This document shows, piece by piece, positions 29,195-38,223 of a DNA stretch of 64,000 nt (positions are counted from its first letter, which is position 1; every line of letters starts with the position of its first letter). Source of the stretch: Trebonia sp963759545 (GTDB taxonomy: Bacteria > Actinomycetota > Actinomycetes > Streptosporangiales > Streptosporangiaceae); NCBI GenBank assembly GCA_963759545.1, contig CAVXAB010000027.1:164223-228222 (forward strand). Direction: 5' to 3'. The notes under the pieces are model-generated. The model saw nothing but the letters and a program-made list of their open reading frames with translations. It did not search any database and had not been told where the DNA came from. The position numbers were made by a program, and so were the translations under genes.

Positions 29195-30436
29195 TCAGGG
29201 AGGTCCTAGCTGCCGCAGCAGGCAGCGGGCTGCGGTCGTGATCCGTGGGCGGTCGTGGATTACGCCGAAGTAAAAGGCGGGTTGGGTTGAGTGCGTCTGT
29301 CGCGCCAGCACCGCGACGGCTGTGCTTGGGCTGATCGCGATGACCGCGTACTGCCCATTGAGCGCCGGGTCGGGTTTTTGTGAACCCCGCACCCCGGGCG
29401 CCGGCTCGGGCGGCATGCCCGCGCCGATCACGCCGGTGATTACCTGGCGGCGGGCCATCTGGCTCAAAGCGCGCAGATGGTCCTTGGTTAGCGCTTCGGG
29501 GTCAGGGACGAGCACGAGCAGGAGTGCGGGAGGCAGGAGATGCATCCCATGACGGAAGACCTCATCGGCTAGGGAGCGCAATAGGTCACGGGGCGCGCGA
29601 CTGATCATTTTCCCGCCCAGCACCTCAAACGGCGAGCGCACATCCTCTAGTCCCAACCCGGCCCAGAGCGGTCTATGGGCCTCGTGCTCTTCGGCGGGCG
29701 TGGGGTCGTCGGTCGGTTTCCCGTAGAGCCACCCCTGCGCCAGCGGAGCCCCCAGCGCACGGACCACCTCGTCGTGCCGCTTGGTTTCGACGCCTTCGGC
29801 GAGGATGGTGGCGCCCGTTCGCTCGACCTCCTCGTAGGCAAAGTGGAGGACCCTCATCGCCTCGCGGCTCGGGGTACTCTGAGTCACCTTCAAGTCGAGC
29901 TTGATGACGTCTGGCCGGATGACCGGAAGCATGGACATCGCTCTGACATTCGCGCCGACATCGTCCAGGGCCAGGCCGGCAGCGGTCGGCCGCTGCTGGT
30001 CGATGCCTTCGAAGAGGGCACGTGGATCGTGGTCTAGTGACCGCTCGGTGATCTCGAGGACGATACGGAACGTGCCGAACGCCTCCTCGATATCCGGCCG
30101 AAGATCGGGCGGACAGTTCGAAGCCAGTGCTATCGGCTCGATGTTGAGGAACAGCAGATCGTCCGGTGCCAGGCGGGCCGCAAGAGCGGCGCGGCTCGCC
30201 GAGGCGCGCGCGACCCAGTCGAACTCCACCATGCGGTTCTGCCTGTACGCCTCCTTGATCAACGCGTCCGGCGACTCCAAGATGGACCCGGCCGGGCCAC
30301 GGATCAAACCCTCGTACCCGACCACCGCCCCCGACTCGACCCTCACGATCGGCTGGAACACCGTGCGCAGCAAGCGATCGTGCAGCACACGCTCAAACTC
30401 ATTTTCGACTGTCGCCCCGCGATCCGAATGAGCCAT
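29195..30436 (-). CDS. EAL-domain c-di-GMP phosphodiesterase-like protein with C-terminal DICT domain
   Basis: About 413 residues (ATG 30436; GTG 30439 also possible). The EAL domain (about 10-250) has EGL in YEGLIRGP instead of EAL. It keeps the key metal and catalytic residues: Asn in LNIEP, Glu in LEITER, Asp-Asp in ALDDVGA, Lys in IKLDLK, Glu in LAEGVET and Gln in AQGWLYGKP. Hydrolysis of c-di-GMP is therefore plausible. The C-terminal part (about 265-400: ISRAPRDLLRSLADEVF, MARRQVITGVIGAGMPPEP) resembles the DICT sensory domain. It lies inside the segment between the selC repeat copies and converges on selC. Confidence 0.8.
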   Translation of the reverse strand: MAHSDRGATVENEFERVLHDRLLRTVFQPIVRVESGAVVGYEGLIRGPAGSILESPDALIKEAYRQNRMVEFDWVARASASRAALAARLAPDDLLFLNIEPIALASNCPPDLRPDIEEAFGTFRIVLEITERSLDHDPRALFEGIDQQRPTAAGLALDDVGANVRAMSMLPVIRPDVIKLDLKVTQSTPSREAMRVLHFAYEEVERTGATILAEGVETKRHDEVVRALGAPLAQGWLYGKPTDDPTPAEEHEAHRPLWAGLGLEDVRSPFEVLGGKMISRAPRDLLRSLADEVFRHGMHLLPPALLLVLVPDPEALTKDHLRALSQMARRQVITGVIGAGMPPEPAPGVRGSQKPDPALNGQYAVIAISPSTAVAVLARQTHSTQPAFYFGVIHDRPRITTAARCLLRQLGPP

Positions 30437-30606
30437 CACGACCCCCCGCCGTTAGCTCCATTAAGGGTAAGCCGCTGCGCCACTCGTCGGCCCCTTGTCC
30501 GTCGGACAACAACGCCGGCCGACCACAAAGAGGACCGGCGGTGAATCACACACCCGTGCAATCCCCGCCGGCCGCGGCCGGCGGACCTCAACCCGAGGAG
30601 GAGCAC

Positions 30607-31434
30607 ATGACTGTCCCCGCCCAGCGATTTGTCCGCCGCCGCCAGGCTGACGGCGTGGTCACGGTCGAGCTCGTCAACGCGAAGCCGGTGAACATCCTCG
30701 GCAGCGAGGCTACCGAAGAGCTGACCGCTGAGTTTCACAGGCTCGCACGCGAGGACGACTGCCGGGTCATCGTTCTGCGCGGTGCCGGCGACAAGGCATT
30801 CATCGGCGGCGCGGACATCAACGAGATGGCAGGACTGGACCAGGCCGCCGCCGAGGCCTTCATCAGCAGGCTGGCCGCACTGTGCGAAGCGGTCAGGGCC
30901 TGCCCGGCGCCGGTCATCGCCCGCCTCTCCGGCTGGTGCCTGGGCGCCGGGCTGGAAGTAGCGGTGTCCTGCGACCTGCGCGTAGCCGGCGCCGGAGCCA
31001 CCTTCGGCATGCCCGAGGTCACCGTGGGCATCCCGTCGGTGATCCACGCCGCCCTTATCCCTGCCATGATCGGCGCTTCACGAGCCGCGTGGCTGCTGCT
31101 GACCGGCGAGACGATCGACGCCGGCACGGCGGCGAGCTGGGGGCTGGTCCACGACGTGGTCCCGGACGGCGAACTAGACGCGCGCATCACGCAACTGGCG
31201 GCCCGGATGGCCGCCTTTGGCCCCCAGGCCGTCCGGCAGCAAAAGCGCCTACTCAACGAGTGGACCGACATGACCCCAACAAGGGCGATCCAGGACAGCG
31301 TCGCGCAGTTCGGGCTGGCCTTCCTCACCGGGGAGCCGCAGCACTACATGACGCGGTTCACCGAACGGCAGGCCGCCCGCAGGAAATCCCGGGTCAACGA
31401 GGATTCACGCACCGGGCTGGGGGCTTCGGGCTAA
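30607..31434 (+). CDS. Enoyl-CoA hydratase/isomerase (crotonase) family protein
   Basis: 275 residues from ATG 30607, with GAGGAGG eight bases upstream; the earlier GTG at 30541 has none. Crotonase motifs: oxyanion hole residues in DKAFIGGADINEM and CLGAGLEVAVSCDLRVA, and FGMPEVTVGIPSVIHAALIP with the usual position of a catalytic Glu. The C-terminal helix ends RFTERQAARRKSR. The substrate is unknown. The stop codon is one base from the downstream selC repeat copy, so the 3' end is set almost exactly at the putative attachment site. Confidence 0.85.
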   Translation: MTVPAQRFVRRRQADGVVTVELVNAKPVNILGSEATEELTAEFHRLAREDDCRVIVLRGAGDKAFIGGADINEMAGLDQAAAEAFISRLAALCEAVRACPAPVIARLSGWCLGAGLEVAVSCDLRVAGAGATFGMPEVTVGIPSVIHAALIPAMIGASRAAWLLLTGETIDAGTAASWGLVHDVVPDGELDARITQLAARMAAFGPQAVRQQKRLLNEWTDMTPTRAIQDSVAQFGLAFLTGEPQHYMTRFTERQAARRKSRVNEDSRTGLGASG

Positions 31435-31435
31435 T

Positions 31436-31484
31436 GCGGCGTGCCGCGTCGCTGGCGGGTTCGATTCCCGTCCGCCTCCGCCAC
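31436..31484 (+). repeat. 49-bp direct repeat, displaced copy of selC 3' end (attachment-site-like)
   Basis: Identical to 28998-29046. It has no D arm, anticodon arm or 5' acceptor strand, so it is not a tRNA gene. Flanking bases differ on both sides (T before, A after), which defines the repeat ends. Confidence 0.8.
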
Positions 31485-31593
31485 AACTGCGGCGCCCGGC
31501 AGCGCCGAAGGGGCGCTCAATCGGTCCTTAATTGCGCGCGCGTACCGTCTCAGCCAGCCACGGACCTCATTACCTGGCGGGAGGAAGAGGGGC

Positions 31594-33427
31594 ATGTGCG
31601 GAATTACGGGGTGGGTCGACTTCGGGCGTGACCTGCGCAGCGAGCGGGCGGCGATCGAGGCGATGACGGCGACGATGGTCCCCCGAGGGCCGGATGCAGG
31701 TGGCATCTGGATCTCGGCGCACGCGGCGCTCGGGCACCGGCGGCTTTCTGTCATCGATCTGCCCTGCGGTGCACAGCCCATGTCGGCACCGGACTCCGGC
31801 GACGTCGTGCTGACCTTCAGCGGGGAGATCTATAACTTCACCGAGCTCCGCCGCGAGCTCATCGCACACGGGCACTCGTTCCGCACCCGGTCAGACACCG
31901 AGGTGCTGCTGCGCAGCTACCTGCAGTGGGGCCGCGACTGCGTGGATCACCTGAACGGCATGTTCGCGTTCGGGCTCTGGGACGGGCGGCGGCAGGAGCT
32001 GCTGCTCGCCCGCGACCGGCTCGGCGTCAAGCCGCTGTACTACGCGGTGCGGCCGGACGGGGTGCTGTTCGGCTCCGAGCCGAAGGCCATCCTCGCGCAC
32101 CCCGAGTTCCGCGCCGAGATCGACGCAGAAGGGCTCGCGGAACTGTTCAGCCAGATCGGCACGAAGACGCCGGGGCACGGCATCTACCGGGGGCTGCTTG
32201 AGCTGCGGCCAGGGTCGGTCGCGGTCGTCGGGCGCGGGGGCACGCGGGTCGCTACGTACTGGTCCTTGCCGTCCCTTCCGCACACCGACGACCTAGCGGC
32301 CACCGCGGCGACGGTGCGCGACCTGCTCACCGACACCGTGCACCGGCAGACGGTCGCCGATGTGCCGTTGTGCAGCCTGCTGTCTGGCGGCCTGGACTCC
32401 AGCGTGGTGTCCGCGCTGGCCGCCGACAGCCTGGCGCGGCGGGACCGGGCGAAGCTCGCCACCTTCTCGGTGGACTTCGAGGGCAGCGCGGACGCCTTCC
32501 GGCCGGACCAGCTGCGGCCCAGCCACGACGAGCCGTACGCCAGGGCCGCCGCCGAGCACATGGGCTCGCGGCACAGCACCGTCGTCCTGTCGGCCGATGA
32601 GCTGGTGGCGGCGCAGTGGGCACCGCTCGCCGCTCACGACCTGCCGACCTGCGGCGACATGTGGACCTCCGCGTACCTGCTGTTCCGCGAGATCAGGAAG
32701 CAGTCAACCGTCGCGCTGTCCGGAGAGTCGGCGGACGAGGTTTTCGGCGGGTACCCCTGGTACCACGTGCCCGCGCTGCTCGCCGCGCCAACGTTCCCCT
32801 GGGCCGCGGCCGGATCGTGGGAACCGCTGCTACAGCCGTCGGTGCGGGCCGAGATCCGGCTTTCTGAGTACGCCGCGGACCGGTACGCGTCCGCTTTGGC
32901 CGAGGTGCCGCGGCTGGACGGCGAGGACGCCTTTGACCGGCGCATCCGCGAGGTGCTCTACCTCGGCCTGACCCGCTGGCTGCCGTTCCTGCTCGACCGC
33001 AAGGACCGGCTCAGCATGGCGAGCGGGCTCGAGGTCCGCGTGCCCTTCTGCGACCACCGGCTCGTGGAGTACGTGTTCAACGTCCCGTGGGCGCTCAAGG
33101 AGGCCGGCGGGATCGAGAAGGGGCTGCTGCGCACGGCGGCCGCCGGGCTGCTGCCCGACGACCTGCTTCGCCGGCGCAAGAGCATCTACCCGGATGCCGC
33201 CGACAAGGCGTACGAGCGGGCGGTCGACGCGCAGCTGCGGGCGCTGCTCGCTACGCCCGACGCTCCGCTGTTCGAGCTGGTCAGCCGGGACCGGCTCACT
33301 CGAAGCTTACGCCCGAGACCCCCTGCTGCCTGGGGCGATGTCCATCCGGCCGAGCGCCACGACCCCGGCCGCGCTCTTGCTTGACATTAACCGCTGGCTC
33401 GCCACGTCCGGCGTCACGATCCGCTAG
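31594..33427 (+). CDS. asnB: Glutamine-hydrolysing asparagine synthetase, one frameshift near the 3' end
   Basis: Start ATG 31594 (GGAAGAGGGGC upstream). MCGITGW gives the catalytic Cys2 of the class II glutaminase domain, with VPRGPD and SGEIYNF. The synthetase domain has the ATP pyrophosphatase loop LLSGGLDSSVVSAL and SGESADEVFGGYPWYH. The frame shifts near 33290. The second frame gives the expected end EAYARDPLLPGAMSIRP...LDINRWLATSGVTIR and stops at 33427. Total about 611 residues, normal for actinobacterial AsnB. It makes asparagine or, in some paralogues, amidates cell-envelope or product amides; no biosynthetic cluster is seen here. Confidence 0.87.
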
Positions 33428-33569
33428 CTGCCCAGGGCAAGGCGGAAACGTAAGGACTGGTCGTCCGCTCCACCTCGAATACAGGGTGAATGGCGGTGAA
33501 CCTGTGCGACAGGCTGGGCGTCTCCTAAGCATTTGCTTGCATGTATGCAGAGAAACGCAAGGGGGTGCC

Positions 33570-34420
33570 ATGGCGTACGGTCAGCGGCCTGGGCAGGACG
33601 GGGAGCAGGGGCAGTGGCCAGGTAATGACGGAAGGTCGCTGCCCCCGCAGTGGGGTTACGGGCAGCAAGACGGCGCGCAGGGACCCGGACAGTACGGGCA
33701 GTGGGGGTATGACGAGCGCGGGCAGCAGGCAGGGGGCGACGGACGATGGCAGCCGCCTGAATGGAGGTACGGGCAGCAACCGTATGGGCAGGGGAACGGG
33801 CAGCGAGGATACGCACCCGGCCAACCCACGGCCCGCTTTCAGCCAATGCCGCCGTCCCAGCCGGGACAGCCGGGGCACCGCCGCAGGTTTCGGCCCACCA
33901 GCCCCGCAGCCGCCTTACCAGCCGCCGCGGCGCGGCAAGTCCTGGCCCGCCCGCCACAAGGCGCTCACCGGGCTTCTCGCCTTCGGTGCGCTGATCATCA
34001 TCATCGTGGCGGCGAACGCCGGCAAATCACCCTCGTCGCCAGGCAGTAACGTGGCGGCCGTCGGGACGACAAGCTGCCTCGGCGACTGCTACAGGAGTGC
34101 CCAGTCAGCACGCCACGCCGCCCGCGCCGGCCGTGCAGAAGACACATCCAACGAGGACGCAGACAACCTCGGCCGCGTCACACGCGCCGGCGCCGTCCGC
34201 GCCGGCGCCATCCGCGCCAGCGCCTACGACTGCCGCGGCGGTGGTCGCGCCGCCAGCTTCCGCGGCGCCAGCTAGCTGCCATCCGCTAACCAACGGAGGT
34301 AAGTGCTACGAGCCCGGCGAATTCTGCCGCAATGCTGACCACGATGCTTCCGGTGTGGCAGGTGATGGTAAAGCGATCACCTGCGAGAACAACGACGGCT
34401 GGCGCTGGGAACCGGCCTGA
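33570..34420 (+). pseudogene. Gln/Gly-rich membrane protein with C-terminal Cys-rich domain, two frameshifts
   Basis: Start ATG 33570 (GGGGGTGCC upstream). The cytosolic N-part is a low-complexity Gly/Gln/Tyr/Pro repeat (MAYGQRPGQDGEQGQW...). After a shift near 33890 one membrane segment follows (ALTGLLAFGALIIIIVAANAG). After a second shift near 34095 there is a Pro/Ala/Thr linker and a small secreted domain with CHPLTNGGKCYEPGEFC...GNGK-like GDGKAITCENNDGWRW. The last resembles small actinobacterial extracellular Cys-rich domains. It closes with the strong terminator at 34451. Function unknown. Confidence 0.6.
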
Positions 34421-34450
34421 GCCGGGCACGTGCCGGGCGTTTGCCGCCAC

Positions 34451-34490
34451 AATGAAACCGCTACGGGGTTTCCGTAGCGGTTTCATTTTT
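34451..34490 (+). terminator. Rho-independent terminator
   Basis: AATGAAACCGCTACGG at 34451-34466 pairs perfectly with 34472-34487 around a 5-base loop, and the 3' arm leads into five T (34486-34490). Placed just after the membrane-protein stop; read in reverse it has A residues, so it may also serve the convergent secreted-protein gene. Confidence 0.85.
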
Positions 34491-34512
34491 CGCGCTTTTG
34501 AGTTGCGGGCGG

Positions 34513-35890
34513 TTACGAGAAGACCTCCACGTACTGGACATCTTCTGTTCCGGGTCCGGCCGGCCACTTCGGGTAGTTCGAGTCGTTACCGTTCGGCCCG
34601 GAGATTCCGAAGTTGAGGTAGGCGGGCTTGTGACTCAGCACGCTTGCCGGGATTGTGACGTACAGTTCGCCGTTGTAGTAGATGTTCGCAACGGTGCTGG
34701 TGAACTCGATGTCCACCACGTTCCAGCCAGCCTGAACGTTGGGGACACCTGAGTTGGGCGTGGCGTAAATGGCACCCGAGCCTTCCCATCCCTTCGGTTC
34801 CGTGGTCCAGTCGCCCGTGCTGCCGCCGCTCTTCGAGACGCTGCCGTAATGGATGGATACGTAGCTCGCGCCGTACTGAGTCTCAACCGCGTCGACCTCG
34901 GTATCGGCAGGCCAGTTTTCGGCCCCGTTCGCGCTGTTCGCTCCGTCCGTCCACATCGAAGCCCAGTCGATGAGCGTGCCAGCCGGGTAGCTGCTGCCGC
35001 CGAAGGTCGTAGCACTACCGAGGCTGGGCAGCCAGATCTTCGCCTCAACGACGTCACCGCTTGTTGGCACGGTGTTCTGCGACCTGATGTGCCCGCAGTC
35101 GCCGGTGGTGCTCTTGGCCGGCTGGCCGGCGGTACTCATCACAACCGCGTCAAGTGACGACGAGTAGGTGGTATTCGTCACCGGGCAGGTGCCGCCTCCC
35201 TCAAGGGTGGCGTTGGCATCCTGCGCCCAGCCGTCGTTGATGATGTCATTCGCGGAGTAACTCTGCGCCACGGTGCTGTAGGACGACAGCGCCGGAGCGT
35301 ACGGGGCAGCAGCCGGGGGGCGGCGTGGGCGACGTAGTCGTCGGAGTCGGGGTAGGCGTAGGAGACGTGGTCGTCGGAGTCGGAGTAGGCGTCGGGGTAG
35401 GCGTGGGAGTCGTCGGAGTCGGGGTAGGCGTGGGCGTCGTCGGCGTAGGAGTCGGGGTGGGCGGCGCGGGAGCCTTCGGCGTGGTAAAGCGCGAGCTCAC
35501 CTTCCACGCGGACGCGGCATGACCCTTGACCGCGTTGACGGAGACCTCGGCGTAATAGCCGGTCGACGGCCCCAGCCCGGTGACGGTGACTGGGGACTTG
35601 GTGACGGTCGCACTGAACGCTGGTGCGCCACTCGGGTTGCTTGCGAGGTAGACAACGACCTGCTCGCTCGTGGCCGCCCAGTCGGACGAGGGGAGGACGA
35701 ACTTGACGGTGGCCCCCGTCGCCGTCACAGACGACACCGTGACGCTCGTGGGCGCCGCGAATTTGGTCGTGCTTGCCGCGGTGACAGACATCGCTAGCGT
35801 CCGGGACGGCGCGGTCGCCGCGGGGATACAAATCGCTAGCACCAGGAATGCTGTGACGCCGACTGCTGCGGCAACCCAGAGCTTCTTCAT
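34513..35890 (-). CDS. Secreted protein: signal peptide, FnIII domain, Pro/Thr linker, concanavalin-A-like (GH16-like) domain; one frameshift
   Basis: Start ATG 35890 (MKKLWVAAAVGVTAFLVLAIC, signal peptide). A fibronectin III domain follows (APTSVTVSSVTATGATVKF...GLGPSTGYYAEVSV). A (PT)n linker is encoded at about 35325-35470. Then comes a beta-sandwich of about 240 residues with WLPSLG, GTLIDWASMWTDG, WNVVDIEFTSTVANIYYNGELYV and PNGNDSNYPKWP. A one-base change in a G6 run near 35315 splits it. The GH16 catalytic EXDXXE is not evident, so it may bind glycans rather than cut them. Confidence 0.65.
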
Positions 35891-36311
35891 GCATTTAATA
35901 ATGCCGCCAATGCGCGATTTTAGAAGAGAAGTCAATCAGAAAATGTCAGATAAACATTTTCTACCATCTCCGGTCTTCTTGAAGGGTTTTGGCACCGGTA
36001 CAAACAATTCACGATGCAAGTATTACCCGCTGCCCCAAATTAAAACATCATGCCAAAAGCCGCATTGCCAGGGAGGCCTGCACGTGTTGCGCCATTACTG
36101 TAGACCGGATCAAAGTGGCATGCGCCGGGCGCATTGCCCCTCCGGGCCGCCGCCGCCCGGTTGCAGCCTGGCCGCTCCCGGGTTGCCCGGGCGACGGCGG
36201 CAGTACCTTCAGGCCTCTCCGTACGCCGTGGCATCCGCAACCACCGCAAGCACTGCGCAACCAGGGGTGGCATCATTTTTTTTCATCACATTCGGAACGT
36301 AGGCTAGGTAG
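35891..36311. other. 421-bp gap upstream of moaA; AT-rich half plus structured half
   Basis: The first half (about 35900-36060) is AT-rich for this genome and probably holds the promoter of the secreted protein. The second half contains the long hairpin described at 36147-36200. I see no credible ORF. Confidence 0.4.
36147..36200 (+). promoter_or_regulatory. Structured leader candidate upstream of moaA
   Basis: 36147-36160 (CCGCCGCCGCCCGG) pairs with 36187-36200 (CCGGGCGACGGCGG) with one mismatch and contains an inner hairpin CCCGGGTTGCCCGGG at 36176-36190. It ends about 110 nt before the moaA start. It may be a leader attenuator, but I do not recognise the known Moco riboswitch consensus. 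Confidence 0.35.
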
Positions 36312-37301
36312 ATGCTCACTGATTCCTACGGGCGAATAGCAACGGATTTGCGGGTCTCCCTCACTGACCGTTGCAACCTGCGGTGCTCGTACTGCATGCC
36401 GCCCGAGGGCCTTGACTGGCTGCCGGCGCCCGAGGTGCTTACCGGTGATGAAGTGGCGCGGCTCGTGCGGATCGGCGTGGAGACGCTTGGCATCCGCGAG
36501 GTCAGGTTCACCGGCGGCGAGCCGCTGCTGCGCCGTGACCTCGTCTCGATCATCGCGGCGACGGCCTCGCTCTCGCCGCGCCCTGAGATCTCGCTGACCA
36601 CCAACGGGATCGGCCTGGACCGGCGCGCCGGCGCGCTGCGCGACGCGGGCCTCGACCGGATCAACGTATCGCTCGACACCCTCCGCCCCGAGGTCTTCAG
36701 GAAGCTGACCCACCGCGACCGGCTCGCCGACGTCTTGTCCGGCCTCGCGGCCGCCGCGTCGGCGGGGCTCACCCCCGTCAAGGTCAACGCGGTGCTGATG
36801 CGCGACCTGAACGAAGACGAGGCACCCGACTTGCTGCGCTACTGCATAGAGCGTGGGTACGAGCTGCGGTTCATCGAGCAGATGCCGCTCGACGCGCAGC
36901 ACGGCTGGAAGCGCACGGAGATGATCACCGCGGCCGAGATCTTTGACTCGCTGTCCCGTGCGTTCAAGCTTTCCGAGGATTCCGAACGAGTGCGTGGCGC
37001 TGCCCCCGCGGAGACCTTCCTCGTCGAGGGCGGGCCGGCCCGCGTCGGGGTGATCGCGTCCGTCACCCGCCCGTTCTGCGGCGCCTGCGACCGGGTGCGG
37101 CTCACGGCCGACGGGCAGATCCGCAACTGCCTGTTCGCCCGGTCGGAGAGCGACCTGCGCGCCCTGCTGCGCTCCGAGGCGACGGACGGTGAGATCGCCG
37201 CGCGATGGCGGGCGGCGGTGGCGGCGAAGCTGCCCGGGCACGGGATCAACGACCCGGCCTTCCTCCAGCCGGACCGCCCGATGTCCGCGATCGGCGGCTG
37301 A
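36312..37301 (+). CDS. moaA: GTP 3',8-cyclase, molybdenum cofactor biosynthesis
   Basis: 329 residues, usual size. Radical SAM motif CNLRCSYC (Cys-x3-Cys-x2-Cys) near residues 22-29, FTGGEPLLR for SAM binding, and a second [4Fe-4S] site with CGACDRVRLTADGQIRNC. The C-terminus ends in the conserved Gly-Gly (SAIGG) needed for activity. It converts GTP to 3',8-cyclo-GTP, the first step of molybdopterin synthesis. The nearby formate dehydrogenase needs this cofactor. Other moa/moe/mob genes are not in the window. Confidence 0.93.
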   Translation: MLTDSYGRIATDLRVSLTDRCNLRCSYCMPPEGLDWLPAPEVLTGDEVARLVRIGVETLGIREVRFTGGEPLLRRDLVSIIAATASLSPRPEISLTTNGIGLDRRAGALRDAGLDRINVSLDTLRPEVFRKLTHRDRLADVLSGLAAAASAGLTPVKVNAVLMRDLNEDEAPDLLRYCIERGYELRFIEQMPLDAQHGWKRTEMITAAEIFDSLSRAFKLSEDSERVRGAAPAETFLVEGGPARVGVIASVTRPFCGACDRVRLTADGQIRNCLFARSESDLRALLRSEATDGEIAARWRAAVAAKLPGHGINDPAFLQPDRPMSAIGG

Positions 37302-37334
37302 CGGCACCACGCCGCTCGACGCCGTCGGCGGAGG

Positions 37335-38204
37335 CTAAATGCCGAGCTGGCTTCCGTCGATGGACTCGGCGTCCGTGGGGGCGGTAATCGTCTTCGTGGC
37401 GTTGTAGTTGGTGAACGTGATCGTCCCGCCGTCTTTCTGCGGGTCGGTGATCTTCAGGAGCAGCGGCGTCGCGGTGTTCGCGACAAAGGCCGTCCCCTGC
37501 TGGCCGGACTGGGTCACCTCATAGGCGGGGCCGCCGTTGTAAGTCACGGGGACGGCCGCGTAAGCCTTGCCCGTCGACTTGGACAGCGAGCCGAGGAGGC
37601 CGGTGAACGTGCATTGCTTGCCCAGGTCGCCGAGCTGCTTGTCGGTCGACTTCACCCTGATGTACTTGTTGGCGATCAGGGCGAGGGCCGCCTTGTCCAG
37701 GTGCAGGCTCGCGTAGTAGGCGCTGCTCGGCAGTATCCAGACGTAGCCGCCGGTCTCCACGAGCCGGAACGTCTGCGTCTTCGACAGTGCGATCGTGCCC
37801 TCGCAGCCCACGCTCTTGACCAGGGTCAGGTCGAAGGCCACCGGCTGGCTGCCGCTCGCGGTCCCTGATCCTGTGGCGGCGGCGGTGGCGACGCCGGCCA
37901 CGCGCACGCTCGTGGCCGCCTGGGTGTTGGCGATGGCCTTGGTCACCAGGGCGGTCGCGGCCGCGCCCGTAAGCTTGGCAGTGCCGGCCGACGCGGTACC
38001 GCCGGGCCGCGTGGCGGTAGCCGACGGCTGGCTCGCCGCCGCCCCGGTGGCCGCGGGGGCGCTGCTTGAGCTCGCCGAGGAACTGCACGCTGCGGTGAGG
38101 GCCGCGAACGCGACGGCGCCCGTCGCGGCCGTGAGAGCGGTGCGCACGCCCCGGTGCGCCTTGAGCCTCGCTCGAATCATGCGGACCCTCCGATCCAGAT
38201 TCAT
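37335..38204 (-). CDS. Lipoprotein, possibly LppX/LprG-type fold
   Basis: 289 residues (ATG 38204 or ATG 38180). Signal with lipobox ALTAACSS, then a low-complexity Ser/Ala/Thr region. A beta-rich domain follows (ATALVTKAIANTQAATSVRVAG...FDLTLVKSVGCEGTIALSK...GGYVWILPSSAYYASLHLD). The order of segments recalls LppX_LprAFG-type lipid-binding lipoproteins, which are exported to the outer face of the membrane, but motif support is weak. It ends 33 bp from moaA (convergent). Confidence 0.6.
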   Translation of the reverse strand: MNLDRRVRMIRARLKAHRGVRTALTAATGAVAFAALTAACSSSASSSSAPAATGAAASQPSATATRPGGTASAGTAKLTGAAATALVTKAIANTQAATSVRVAGVATAAATGSGTASGSQPVAFDLTLVKSVGCEGTIALSKTQTFRLVETGGYVWILPSSAYYASLHLDKAALALIANKYIRVKSTDKQLGDLGKQCTFTGLLGSLSKSTGKAYAAVPVTYNGGPAYEVTQSGQQGTAFVANTATPLLLKITDPQKDGGTITFTNYNATKTITAPTDAESIDGSQLGI

Positions 38205-38223
38205 TACAAGGCGTTACCCTCCA

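Noticed and set aside
30436..31047. Minus-strand ORF opposite the enoyl-CoA hydratase
   Set aside because: It mirrors the codon structure of the real gene and has no motif or ribosome site.
31436..31484. Second tRNA-Sec gene
   Set aside because: Only the 3' half is present; it lacks the acceptor 5' strand, D arm and anticodon.
35325..35470. CRISPR-like short repeat array
   Set aside because: The repeats are contiguous GT/AC-rich coding repeats for a Pro-Thr linker without spacers.
36147..36200. Known Moco riboswitch
   Set aside because: I could not match the known consensus; kept only as an unclassified structured leader.
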